A stretch of 64,000 bases of DNA from JAGRMG01 sp047975215 (GTDB lineage: Bacteria > Pseudomonadota > Alphaproteobacteria > Rhodobacterales > Rhodobacteraceae). Every line of letters starts with the position of its first letter. Position 1 is the first letter of the stretch. Location of the stretch: the NCBI GenBank assembly GCA_047975215.1, contig JBKEDD010000005.1:1-64000 (forward strand). Direction: 5' to 3'. Below the pieces are notes generated by a model. It ran no database searches, was not told the DNA's origin, and was given only the letters and a program-made list of their open reading frames with translations. The position numbers were made by a program, and so were the translations under genes. Positions 7,807 through 16,237 of the stretch are shown here, in pieces.

Positions 7807-8624
7807 GGCACGATCCTCCGGAACCGCCATGCGGCCAGGGCAAAGGCCGCCAACGGCCAGATGGCGATACTGACCAGCGCCTGCAAGGGCATGATCGAAT
7901 TGGCCGCACCATCGACCCCGGCGGCGGCGGCCGTGGCGTCCGAGGCGGCAAGGTTGAACAGGCGGAAGGCGTCGGCAGGGTTGCCGATCAGCATCCACGG
8001 AAACACCCGCGTCGTGAAGGTGCCGCCATCGTCGGCCACCACCCCGGCCAGCAGGCCGAGGTCATAAAGCACGATGAGGATCAGCCAGACACCGATCACC
8101 AGCCCCGCCGCCGTCGCCGGGCGGCGCGCGATCGTCGAGGCCAGATAACCGATGCCGATAAAGGATGCCCCCAGCAGCAGCGAAGACCAGTAGAGGCGAA
8201 CCAGCGCCTCCAGCCCGCGCACAGCGTCTGTATCCAGCCGCAATGCGGTGGCGGCGGCAACGCCGTAACCCACCAGCAGCGCCACCGCCAGAATGGCGAT
8301 ATGGGCCAGGAACTTGCCCAACAGCACGCCCCAGCGCGTCACCGGATAGGCCAGCGTCAGCGCCAGCGTGCCGCGCTCGACCTCGCCTGCGACCGCGTCG
8401 AAGCTGATCAGCAGCGCGATCAACGGCACAAGATAGACGGCCAGCCCGGTCAGGCTGGCCACCGTCACCGAAAGCTGGTCGGCCCCCAGGGTGCCGGTCG
8501 GGCCGCTGCCCGCGAGCGTCAGAACCAGCGCGAACAGCGCCATCGTGACGGTCAGGATCGCCACCCAGCGGTTGCGCAGCGCGATGCGGAATTCGGCATC
8601 GGCAAAGCCCAGGATACCGCTCAT
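7803..8624 (-). CDS. nosY: NosY, membrane subunit of the NosDFY ABC system
   Basis: 273 aa with about six membrane helices, standard for NosY. The N-terminus (DAEFRIALRNRWVAILTVTMALFAL) and the central VEVERGTLALTLAYPVTR-like stretch (AGEVERGTLALTLAYPVTRW) are characteristic of ABC-2-type NosY permeases. With NosF (ATPase) and NosD (periplasmic) it forms the complex that helps build the copper-sulfur CuZ centre of N2O reductase. Its start overlaps the nosF stop by four bases (ATGA), and its stop overlaps the nosL start in the same way. Confidence 0.96.
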   Translation of the reverse strand: MSGILGFADAEFRIALRNRWVAILTVTMALFALVLTLAGSGPTGTLGADQLSVTVASLTGLAVYLVPLIALLISFDAVAGEVERGTLALTLAYPVTRWGVLLGKFLAHIAILAVALLVGYGVAAATALRLDTDAVRGLEALVRLYWSSLLLGASFIGIGYLASTIARRPATAAGLVIGVWLILIVLYDLGLLAGVVADDGGTFTTRVFPWMLIGNPADAFRLFNLAASDATAAAAGVDGAANSIMPLQALVSIAIWPLAAFALAAWRFRRIVP

Positions 8625-9514
8625 TTCTCCGCCCTCCGGCTGAAATGCTCATAGATGTCGTCAAGGCTGGGCGGCACCACGTCGAGGTCGCGCACCAGCG
8701 GCCCGAGCGCGGTGATTTCGCCAAGCCGCGTCAGCTTGTCCTCGGGCGAGCACGTCAATTCGACCATCACGCCGTTGCGACGCCCGGCGCGCAGCCGTTC
8801 GGCCACCTCGTCGGCCGCCCCGGAACGCGCGGCGATCTGGATATGCGTGGGCAGCCCGGCCTGCGCCCGCAGCCCGATCAGCGTGTCATCGGCCACCACA
8901 GCACCCCTGGAGAGGATCACGATACGGTCGGTGCGCGCCTCGACCTCGGTCAGCGCGTGGCTTGACAGCAGGATCGACGCGCCCCCCCGGGCCAGATCGT
9001 CGAGAATGGCATAGAAATCGCGCCGCGCCACCGGATCGAGCCCGCTGGTCGGTTCGTCGAGGATCAAAAGCCTGGGCTGCCCGATCAGCGCCTGCGCCAG
9101 CCCGACCTTCTGGCGCATACCCTTGGAATAGGTGCCGATGCGGCGCCGCGCCGCCGCGCCCAGGCCGACCCTCTCAAGCAGATCGTCGGCCAGCCGCGCC
9201 GGCTGGCGGCGCAGCCGCAGGTAGAGACGCATCTGTTCGCGCCCCGTGAGCGCGGAATGAAACGCGACGTTCTCGGGAAGATAGGCTACCTGTGCACGCG
9301 CCCTTGCGCTTCCCGGCGCCGACCCGAGAACCTCGATATGGCCGCTGTCGGCGGCCTGAAGGCCAAGGATCGCCTTCATCAGCGTGGTCTTGCCGGCGCC
9401 GTTATGGCCCAGCAGAGCCACCTTCTGCCCGCCGCCGACGGTGAACGACACATCGCGCAGCGCCGGAACGCCGTCAAAGCTCTTGCTTACGCCCTCGATC
9501 GTCAGGTTCTGCAT
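8621..9514 (-). CDS. nosF: NosF, ABC ATPase of the NosDFY system
   Basis: 297 aa. Walker A is LLGHNGAGKTT (about residues 34-44), the signature stretch is YSKGMRQKVGLAQAL, Walker B is LLILDEPTSGLD, and the H-loop follows in LLSSHALTEVE. The C-terminal extension after the ATPase core is typical of NosF. It powers copper-sulfur centre maturation with NosY and NosD. The start MQNLTIEGVSKSF at 9514 matches the family and lies one base after the nosD stop; an in-frame extension upstream would overlap nosD and is unlikely. Confidence 0.96.
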   Translation of the reverse strand: MQNLTIEGVSKSFDGVPALRDVSFTVGGGQKVALLGHNGAGKTTLMKAILGLQAADSGHIEVLGSAPGSARARAQVAYLPENVAFHSALTGREQMRLYLRLRRQPARLADDLLERVGLGAAARRRIGTYSKGMRQKVGLAQALIGQPRLLILDEPTSGLDPVARRDFYAILDDLARGGASILLSSHALTEVEARTDRIVILSRGAVVADDTLIGLRAQAGLPTHIQIAARSGAADEVAERLRAGRRNGVMVELTCSPEDKLTRLGEITALGPLVRDLDVVPPSLDDIYEHFSRRAEK

Positions 9515-9515
9515 C

Positions 9516-10814
9516 TCACGACCCTTCCTTGCGGCCTTCGCCGCGGGTTTGTTGCTCAAGCGCCTCGATCCCGGGCGCCACGGGGATCGCAACCGGCTCC
9601 ATCAGCGGGTGGCTGTCGATCACGCCGCCGGGCAGGGTGGCGGGAAAGCTCGACTGGCTCCAGCGCACCAGTTGCACCGCCGGCGATCCCAGCAGCAGCC
9701 GCGCGGCAGGCTGCGACCACAGGATATGGTCCATCAGGTCGTTGGGCCGGTAGACGCCGTCGGCCATTCCGTCGCCGTCCAGATCGAAACCCGGGTTGTC
9801 GGACCAGTAGTTGCCGCGCCCGTCGAGGCTCCATTCCACGATACGAGAGCCGACATACTTGACCTGTGTGCGGTTGCCGACGAACGCGTTGCCGCTTACC
9901 GCGTTGGCCTCGGACCCGGCGGTAAAGTGGATGCCGATGTCGCAGCCCTCGAACCGGTTGCCAAAAATCAGGTTCTTGTGGGCGTTGTAGATGAAGGTGC
10001 ATTTCTCTTGTCCGCCACGCACCAGATTGCCGGTGATGTCGGACTTGTTGGCATAGTTCAGCATCACGCCGTGATCGCGGTCGTTCAGCGAGAGGTTGTC
10101 GCGCGCGGTGATGCGGTCGGAAAACATCAGCGCATAGCCCAGGTGGTTGCCGATTGAGGCGTTGCCGGTCACTTCGCTGTCGTTGGTGTACATGTAGTGC
10201 ACGGCAAAACGCAGGTCGCGAAACAGGTTTCGCGCGAACACGTTGTCCCGCGAGGTATTGGTGAAAATGCCGTCGCGGCCATACCTTATGTCGTTTTCTT
10301 CAACCCTCGCTCCGGGCGCGTTCCAGACATAGACGCCGTTGCCGCGTGCGTTCATGCGGTGGTCCTGGCGCCCGATAATGGTGTTGCGTGCCACCAGGCT
10401 GTCGCGGGCGCCATGGATGTCCACGCCATAAAGATTGCCCTCGATCCGGTTGTCCAGCACCTGCCCACGGGTGGCATCGGCGGTCAGCTGCACACCGCTG
10501 TCGATGGTTTCGTGCGACGACCCCGACCCGCGCAGCGCGCAACCCCGGACGGTAACGTCCGCCGCCGTCACCCGTACCACGCTGCCGGTTCCCCCGGCGT
10601 CGATCACCGCCCCGGGGGCGCAGGTCAGTGTCATGGCGCGGTCAATCGTGACCGGGCCGGAATGGGTGCCCGGCGCGAGGCGCAATTCCGCCCCCGCACC
10701 GGCCGTTTTCATGGCCCGTGCCAGCGCCCCCTGCCCGGCCGGCACGTCGATGACCTCCGCCGCGGCGATGCCGGGCAGGGCCATGAGGGCCGACAGGATC
10801 AGGGGACGCAGCAT
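9516..10814 (-). CDS. nosD: NosD, periplasmic copper/sulfur-centre maturation protein
   Basis: 432 aa. It starts with a Sec-type signal peptide (MLRPLILSALMALPGIAAAE), so it is periplasmic. The body is a right-handed beta-helix of CASH/carbohydrate-binding repeats, visible as recurring patterns such as NRIEGNLYGVDIHGA, NTIIGRQDHRMNARGNGVYVW and NLVRGGQEKCTFIYNAHKN. The C-terminus (YWSDNPGFDLDGDGMADGVYRPND) is the conserved NosD tail. It docks with NosFY and works in CuZ assembly on NosZ. The ribosome site (AAGGAG) lies in the short gap after nosZ. Confidence 0.97.
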   Translation of the reverse strand: MLRPLILSALMALPGIAAAEVIDVPAGQGALARAMKTAGAGAELRLAPGTHSGPVTIDRAMTLTCAPGAVIDAGGTGSVVRVTAADVTVRGCALRGSGSSHETIDSGVQLTADATRGQVLDNRIEGNLYGVDIHGARDSLVARNTIIGRQDHRMNARGNGVYVWNAPGARVEENDIRYGRDGIFTNTSRDNVFARNLFRDLRFAVHYMYTNDSEVTGNASIGNHLGYALMFSDRITARDNLSLNDRDHGVMLNYANKSDITGNLVRGGQEKCTFIYNAHKNLIFGNRFEGCDIGIHFTAGSEANAVSGNAFVGNRTQVKYVGSRIVEWSLDGRGNYWSDNPGFDLDGDGMADGVYRPNDLMDHILWSQPAARLLLGSPAVQLVRWSQSSFPATLPGGVIDSHPLMEPVAIPVAPGIEALEQQTRGEGRKEGS

Positions 10815-10827
10815 CGGATCGGACTCC

Positions 10828-12729
10828 TTACGCCGGTTCGACCAGCATGCGACCGCGCATTTCCATGTGCAGCGCGTGGCAGAACCACTGGCAGTAGAAC
10901 CAGTGCACGCCCGGGCGGTCGGCGGTGAAGGTGACCGAGGCGGTTGCCTGCGGCGCGATTTCCATGGCGATGCCGTAGTTGTTGAGGCAGAAGCCGTGGG
11001 TCACGTCGTCGACATCGTCGAGGTTGGTGACATAGACCGTAACCTCGTCGCCCTGCTTGACGGTGAACTTCTCGAGGCTGAAGGTCGGCGCCTGCGACCA
11101 CATGTAGACGCGCACCTTGTTGCCGTCGCGGATGATCTCGTCAGCGCCGTCTTCCAGCACGACGCCATCGGCCTCGGCCTGCTTGCGCGCATCTTCCCAC
11201 ATCGGGTCGTCACGCGACCAGACGTTCACCGGGTTGACGATGTCGGACCGCACAAGGATCACGTCATGGGGTTCGGCAAAGGTCGGGCCGTCGTGAACCA
11301 CCTTCATCTCGTCGGTGGAGATGTCGATCACCTGCTCGTTCTCGGGCTTGAGCGGGCCGACGTTGATGAACCGGTCCTTCGAGAACTTGTTGAGCGAGAT
11401 CAGCCACTTGCCATCGGCATCCTTGGTTTCGCCCATAGTGGTGTGGTTGTGGCCGGGCTGATAGTGCACGTCGACCTTCGAAACGATCGGGTCCACGTCC
11501 TCGCCGGCATAGGCCTTGATCGCCTTTTCGATATCCCACTTCACCATCTGGCTGTCGAGGAACAGCGTCGTATAGGCAAACCCCTTGCCGTCGAACGCGG
11601 TATGAAGCGGGCCGAGGCCCAGTTCCGGCTCGGCGACGATGCAGGAACGCGGATCGGCATCGGAATCAAACAGCGCATCGACCTTGGTCACGTCGATAAC
11701 CGAACAGGTCGGCGACAGTTTGCCGTTGATGACGACGTGCTTCATGTCGGGCGCGGTGTTGCAGCCGTGCGGGCTGTTGGGGATCGGAACGTAGCGGGTG
11801 TATTTCTTGTTCTGCCCCTTGCGCCCGTCGATCACCTTGACGCCGTTCAACTCCTGGAAGTCGCCCGCGGCGATGCCGGCTTCGATTTCCTTGATGTTGA
11901 AGACCACCACATGATCCATCTCGTTGGCGGTCATCTCGGCCAGGTTGGTACCCATTTCCGAGTTGTAGGAGGTCGAGAAGGCGTATTTTCCCTGGTAGTC
12001 GCAGTCGGTGTTGTCGAGGTTGCCCGACACCATCACCTGCCAGGCGATTTCCATCGTGTCGCCGTCGATGGCGGTGAAGAAGTTCACATATTGCGACGGA
12101 TCGTCGAGGATCGTGCCGTCGTTGACGATCGGCGTCTCGTCCTCGCCATTGGCGAACACATAGCCGGTGCGCGGGAATTTCTGCGGCCGCAGCCCGTGGA
12201 TCGCGTGGGCGTTGGGAATTTCCACGATCTTGTCGCACTTCATCACGTCGCAGCGCACACGGGCGACGCGGGTGTTGGCCTTGTCGTTCATGAACAGGAA
12301 ACGGCCGTCATAGGTACCGTCGGTGAACGACATGTGCGGGTGGTGCAAATCGCCGTTGTCGTAGGTCTTCATGCCCTTCTTGGCGAGGAATTCCTTGGTC
12401 TCCTCGGTCAGGCCCTCGGTCAGCACCTTGAGCGATTCGTTGGTCTGGCCCCAGCCGGTGGCCGAGCAGCGGTTGAACACCGGCACCCGCATCAGTTCGC
12501 GCATCGACGGAAAGCCGAGAATGCGCATCTCGCCGGTCTGGCCCGAGGACCAGAAGCCGTAATATTCGTCAAGCTCGCCGGGCGCCTTTTCCCACGAGCC
12601 GGCGGCGGCCCGGGCTTCCTTGACACTGGCCAGCCAGGAGCCGGCAGTGGCGGTCGCCAGGGCGCCGGCGGCAGTCGCGCCGAACAGCCCGCGACGGGTC
12701 AAGCCGGTTTTTTGATCGGTTTCGGACAT
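10828..12729 (-). CDS. nosZ: NosZ, nitrous-oxide reductase (clade I, Tat-exported)
   Basis: 633 aa. The leader has T11-R-R-G-L-F-G, a twin-arginine signal, which places it in clade I NosZ, exported folded to the periplasm. The seven-bladed propeller carrying the CuZ ligands begins with the DLHHPHMSFTDG motif (His129, His130, His132). The C-terminal cupredoxin domain holds the CuA site: C613-x3-C617, His621 and Met624 in FYCQWFCHALHMEM. It reduces N2O to N2 with electrons from cytochrome c or pseudoazurin. It is preceded by a good AAGGAG ribosome site, 17 bases after the nosR stop. All catalytic regions look intact, so the strain should respire N2O. Confidence 0.98.
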   Translation of the reverse strand: MSETDQKTGLTRRGLFGATAAGALATATAGSWLASVKEARAAAGSWEKAPGELDEYYGFWSSGQTGEMRILGFPSMRELMRVPVFNRCSATGWGQTNESLKVLTEGLTEETKEFLAKKGMKTYDNGDLHHPHMSFTDGTYDGRFLFMNDKANTRVARVRCDVMKCDKIVEIPNAHAIHGLRPQKFPRTGYVFANGEDETPIVNDGTILDDPSQYVNFFTAIDGDTMEIAWQVMVSGNLDNTDCDYQGKYAFSTSYNSEMGTNLAEMTANEMDHVVVFNIKEIEAGIAAGDFQELNGVKVIDGRKGQNKKYTRYVPIPNSPHGCNTAPDMKHVVINGKLSPTCSVIDVTKVDALFDSDADPRSCIVAEPELGLGPLHTAFDGKGFAYTTLFLDSQMVKWDIEKAIKAYAGEDVDPIVSKVDVHYQPGHNHTTMGETKDADGKWLISLNKFSKDRFINVGPLKPENEQVIDISTDEMKVVHDGPTFAEPHDVILVRSDIVNPVNVWSRDDPMWEDARKQAEADGVVLEDGADEIIRDGNKVRVYMWSQAPTFSLEKFTVKQGDEVTVYVTNLDDVDDVTHGFCLNNYGIAMEIAPQATASVTFTADRPGVHWFYCQWFCHALHMEMRGRMLVEPA

Positions 12730-12746
12730 ATTGATCTCCTTTTTCC

Positions 12747-14966
12747 CTACTTGTTTCCGGCAAGGACGTGATCAAGCGCGCCCTTTCCGGCCTCCATGGC
12801 GGCCCGGTCCCTTTCGCGCCGCTTGAGCTTCTTGATGACAACCGGACATTTCGTCTTGCTCTGGTAGAGCACCTGACAGTGCAGGCAGTTGACACATTCG
12901 TTTGGATTGATCTCGCCGGTCGGGTGGATCGCCTGAACCGGGCATTCGATCGCGCATGTCTGGCACGGGCTGCCGCATTCCTTGTACCGCTTCAGCCAGT
13001 CGAACATGCGAATCCGCGCCGGAATGGCCAGTGCCGCACCCAGCGGACAGAGGTAGCGGCAGTAGAACCGTTCCACGAACAGCCCGACCAGAAGCAGCAC
13101 GACGACGAACAGCACGAACGGCCAGGCGCGGGCGAACTTCAGGATGATCGCGGTCTTGAACGGCTCGACCTCGGCATAGTGTTCGGCCAGCGGCAGAGAC
13201 ACCAACGACAGGCCGAACAGCGCCAGAAAGATGATGTACTTGATCGGCCACAGCCGTTCATGCAGGCTCCAGGGCACCGTCCATTGCGGCACCTTGAAGA
13301 AGCGCGCAACGCGGTTGGTCAACTCCTGCATCGCGCCGAAGGGGCACAGCCAGCCGCAATAGGCGCCCCGCCCCCAGAACACCAGCGCGGCCGCCACCGA
13401 ACACCACAGGATGAACACCAGCGGGTCCATCAGGAACGCATCCCAGGTAAAGCCCTCGCGCAGCGACGCCGCCAGCGCCATCAGGTTGACCACCGAAAGT
13501 TGCGCGTTCTGCATCCAGCCGATGAAGACCAGGGTCATGGTCAGAAAGCTCATGCGGAACCAGAAGTAGAGCCGCGCGTTCACCGTCGCCCACATCTGGA
13601 AGAAGAAGGCACCCGTCAGGACACCGAGCATCCCCAGCAACACCGCGATTTCGACACGCTTGGAATCCCATATGCGTTTCCAAAGCCCGGTGCGTGCGGC
13701 CTGTTCCTCGGCTTCGCCCTCGGCCGTAACCGGCTGTGCCGCCGGTGCCGCGACAACCTTGCTCAGGAACCGGTCGGGCAGCCGGTAGCCGACATCGAAC
13801 GTGGTGAACGCCTTGTCCACCGCGCCGACCGGGCGCTGCACCAGCAGTTCGATGCTGAACGGCTCGGTCGGATCGAATCCGCTGTCGGCCGGAATGCGGA
13901 ACACGTCCAGTTCGGGAAATTCCGGCGCGCCGGGCACTGCCAGCGTGCCGATGCGCCGGTTGTCGCGGTCATGAAACCGCACCGTCAAATCATCCTGAAC
14001 CAGCGCGATGCGGTCGAAGATGCCGCCCCGGACATAGCCCGACCCCTTGAAGGAATAGCGCCCACGCCCCGCCACCACGATGGCGTGATCCCCGGGTTTC
14101 AGGAAATTGTCCTGATTGGCGTATTCGGCCGGCCCCAAGAGCGCCTGGCCGATCGCCGGCACCGAAACCAGGCTGACATACATGTCGATGAAACGGGCGT
14201 CGGGCGCTCCCTTCTCGGGCCGCGCGATGGCGCGCTCGTCACCGCTGGCCTCGAACGCCGCGTTGACCTGCCCGACATCGAGAGACAGCCGCCGCACCGT
14301 GCCGTCGCCCAGCAGGTCCATCCAGTTGCCGTCGGCGGTCGCATTCGGGTTTATCTCGAACATCGGGCCGGTATCGGCTTCGGGTTCCAGCCCGCCCAGG
14401 CCCAGTTCGCGCGCCACCTTGACCGACGCGCGCAGGATCGAATCGTCCATGATCATGACGGTGACTGTGGCGCCCGAGATGATTTCCAGGTCATGCGCCG
14501 TACCCCGCGCCGCCGCCTCGGCGGCTATGTCGGTGCCGACATAGCTTTCCGTCAGGTCTTCCATCTTGCTGTTGGGAATACCGATCAGCACGATCGGTTC
14601 GGAATGCTCGACCAGCTTGGCGCCGACGATGCGGGCATCCTTGTCGATTGCGACCAGGACGTGAATCGGCTTGCCGGAGTAGCCGATGGTCGAGACGAAA
14701 TCGGTGGTCACATAGGCCCAGGCGATGGTTTCCCCGCCCTTCAGTACCGGCACGATCGGGCCATCTTCCAGCGCCGCGCCGTACTTGTCGGCCCCCGGCA
14801 CCAGATCGCCGGCGGCGACCTCGGTTGTGTACTTGCCGAGATACACCTTGTCCGGCGCCGCGTTCGCGGCCAGCGGCAAGACGATGGCCAGCAGCGCCAA
14901 CAGCATCAGCGCCAGGGCAGTCGCCAGTTTTTCGGGGAGGGTTCGGGCCGATGATGTCAGACGCAT
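12747..14966 (-). CDS. nosR: NosR, membrane flavo-iron-sulfur protein for N2O respiration
   Basis: 739 aa. Domains in order: N-terminal signal/anchor helix (about residues 14-36); periplasmic FMN-binding domain with SGATVT (residues 164-169), the covalent FMN site served by NosX; a beta-rich periplasmic segment; then several membrane helices from about residue 430; and a cytoplasmic polyferredoxin tail with C-x3-C-x2-C-x3-CP and a second cluster C-x2-C-x2-C. NosR feeds electrons toward NosZ and is needed for nos expression and maturation. It is the first nos gene proper. Its ATG is overlapped by 10 bases by the end of the small upstream ORF, and a G-rich ribosome site (AGGGGGG) precedes it inside that ORF. 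Confidence 0.97.
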   Translation of the reverse strand: MRLTSSARTLPEKLATALALMLLALLAIVLPLAANAAPDKVYLGKYTTEVAAGDLVPGADKYGAALEDGPIVPVLKGGETIAWAYVTTDFVSTIGYSGKPIHVLVAIDKDARIVGAKLVEHSEPIVLIGIPNSKMEDLTESYVGTDIAAEAAARGTAHDLEIISGATVTVMIMDDSILRASVKVARELGLGGLEPEADTGPMFEINPNATADGNWMDLLGDGTVRRLSLDVGQVNAAFEASGDERAIARPEKGAPDARFIDMYVSLVSVPAIGQALLGPAEYANQDNFLKPGDHAIVVAGRGRYSFKGSGYVRGGIFDRIALVQDDLTVRFHDRDNRRIGTLAVPGAPEFPELDVFRIPADSGFDPTEPFSIELLVQRPVGAVDKAFTTFDVGYRLPDRFLSKVVAAPAAQPVTAEGEAEEQAARTGLWKRIWDSKRVEIAVLLGMLGVLTGAFFFQMWATVNARLYFWFRMSFLTMTLVFIGWMQNAQLSVVNLMALAASLREGFTWDAFLMDPLVFILWCSVAAALVFWGRGAYCGWLCPFGAMQELTNRVARFFKVPQWTVPWSLHERLWPIKYIIFLALFGLSLVSLPLAEHYAEVEPFKTAIILKFARAWPFVLFVVVLLLVGLFVERFYCRYLCPLGAALAIPARIRMFDWLKRYKECGSPCQTCAIECPVQAIHPTGEINPNECVNCLHCQVLYQSKTKCPVVIKKLKRRERDRAAMEAGKGALDHVLAGNK

Positions 14967-15409
14967 GGGATGCCCCCCTGGTCTGAAAGATCACCGCGAT
15001 ATCGACTGGAAAGTGAGAAGCATGGGGAGGTCATGAACTCGGACTTCTTGGTTGCAGGTGGACCGCGTTTTTCTGGCCAGAGGTCTCGCTCCGCGGCCGG
15101 AGCGTGAATCGCCGTGGGCGCCTCGGAGGCGGCGACGAGGTGCAGGCTGAACGCGGCCAGGGCCGACCCCGCGGACGGCAGGGCCTCGCTGTCGCTTCGG
15201 CTCAGGAGGCAGCTGCAGTGGTCGCAGTGGTCGCATTCGTCATTCGCCGGATCGTACCCGCCGGGAACCGGAACGTACCGGGCGCCGCCGTCGCCGCAGA
15301 TCTCGATCCACGAAACTGCGCCGCCGCCATGTCCCGCAGCGGCCGGAAGTGCCTGGAGAGCGATCAGGACCAGCGCCAGCACAACGCCAAGAACGCGCCG
15401 CGCCGTCAT
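14957..15409 (-). CDS. Small Cys/His-rich DUF2946-like exported protein leading the nos operon
   Basis: About 150 aa from the ATG at 15409, which has a good GGGGAGGG ribosome site; an earlier in-frame ATG at 15454 and TTG at 15460 lack one. A signal peptide (MTARRVLGVVLALVLIALQALPAAAG) is followed by ECDHCDHCSCLL, a dense Cys/His metal-binding-like stretch at about residues 57-69, and a C-terminal KRGPPATK-type segment (RGPPA), which recalls DUF2946 proteins found near copper genes. The last 10 bases overlap nosR. The context suggests a periplasmic copper-handling or sensing role, but this is inference; the family assignment is by pattern only. Confidence 0.75.
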   Translation of the reverse strand: MTARRVLGVVLALVLIALQALPAAAGHGGGAVSWIEICGDGGARYVPVPGGYDPANDECDHCDHCSCLLSRSDSEALPSAGSALAAFSLHLVAASEAPTAIHAPAAERDLWPEKRGPPATKKSEFMTSPCFSLSSRYRGDLSDQGGIPCV

Positions 15410-15515
15410 GGCTGCGCCCTCCCCGGCCCCGGCATTGCTGGTTCTCTCAAGCATGGTCAATCGTTCCGCAATTCATATTCGCCGGTCAGATATCTCTGTT
15501 CCCGAACGTGTCTCT

Positions 15516-15529
15516 TTGACCTTTGTCAA
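15516..15529. promoter_or_regulatory. FNR/NnrR-type box upstream of the nos operon
   Basis: TTGACCTTTGTCAA is a perfect inverted repeat of the form TTGAC-N4-GTCAA, matching the Crp/Fnr superfamily consensus TTGA-N6-TCAA. Its centre lies about 113 bases before the DUF2946-like start at 15409, leaving room for a class II promoter (start site about 41 bases downstream of the box centre, near 15481) and a 70-base leader. NnrR or DNR sites in denitrifiers have this look. Binding is inferred. Confidence 0.75.
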
Positions 15530-15644
15530 TTCCCTGACGGCGACCCCGCCGGCCGCGACTACCCGACCGACGGGTGGGAGAGAAGGGGGTGTTCGCGGAT
15601 CGCCATGTGTCTTTCTTTCGTCTTGCCGGTCCCACATATGCCGA

Positions 15645-15676
15645 TTGATCTGTAGCAGCATTGTTCCAGATCAAGG
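15645..15676. promoter_or_regulatory. Second FNR-like element with flanking half-site
   Basis: TTGTTCCAGATCAA (15661-15674) matches TTGAT-N4-ATCAA in nine of ten positions. An additional TTGATCT (15645-15651) is the inverted partner of AGATCAA at 15668-15674. The 16-base word TTGTTCCAGATCAAGG recurs exactly at 54962-54977 before uvrB, again with TTGATCT on the same side. On the minus strand, the direction of nos, both read CTTGATCTGGAACAA and then AGATCAA. A distal anaerobic control site is plausible. Confidence 0.5.
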
Positions 15677-16237
15677 GTTCACGATTTCGTCGCCCCCCGG
15701 CACTGTGCCGGGCAACTGGCCCGAATCCGGCCCGGCGTCAAGCCGGGCATGCCCGGCCTGCCCGTCTTTCGCACCGCCCGCGCAAGAGAGCGCGCCGGAG
15801 CGACAGAAACACACTGTAACATATTGATATTAGCAAATATTTCAGTGGCACCTTGCAGCCGAATAGGCCGCCCGCAAGTTCGGATCACGCGGGCTTGCGC
15901 ACATGTTGCGTCCCATTGCCACGCCCCTTCGTGTTCGGCGCGGTTTCGCACGCGCGCCGTCACTGCCGCGACATTTCGGCGCCCATCTCGGCGCCCATGA
16001 GCAAGGCGGCCGTATCCGCGCCACCCGTCCGCGCCACGGCAGCCCCTGCCGGAACCCGTGCGGCGCCCCCGCAGGTCGGGGCGCCGGAACGGGTTTTTGC
16101 TTGACTCCACATGCGGGGAACCGTAGCTCGAACCCCGTCGATATTGGATGCAATGGGTAACGTTGCCGCAAGGGAACAAACCCCGCGACCAATCAGAATG
16201 ACGACATAACCAATTGCAAATGGGGAGAAAATCCAAA
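15677..16237. other. Long intergenic region before dppA
   Basis: No gene is supported here; open frames on both strands read as low-complexity Arg/Gly-rich sequence. Points seen: clustered GCCGGGC inverted repeats at about 15710-15760, an AT-rich island at 15816-15842 (with AATATT and AAATATT), and a possible weak sigma-70 promoter for dppA (TTGACT at 16101-16106, 17 bases, TAGCTC at 16124-16129). The dppA ribosome site GGGGAG is at 16222-16227. Confidence 0.4.

Noticed and set aside
15473..15674. Two overlapping minus-strand ORFs of 62 codons between the FNR-like elements
   Set aside because: No ribosome site, basic low-complexity translations, and the region is better explained as the nos control region.
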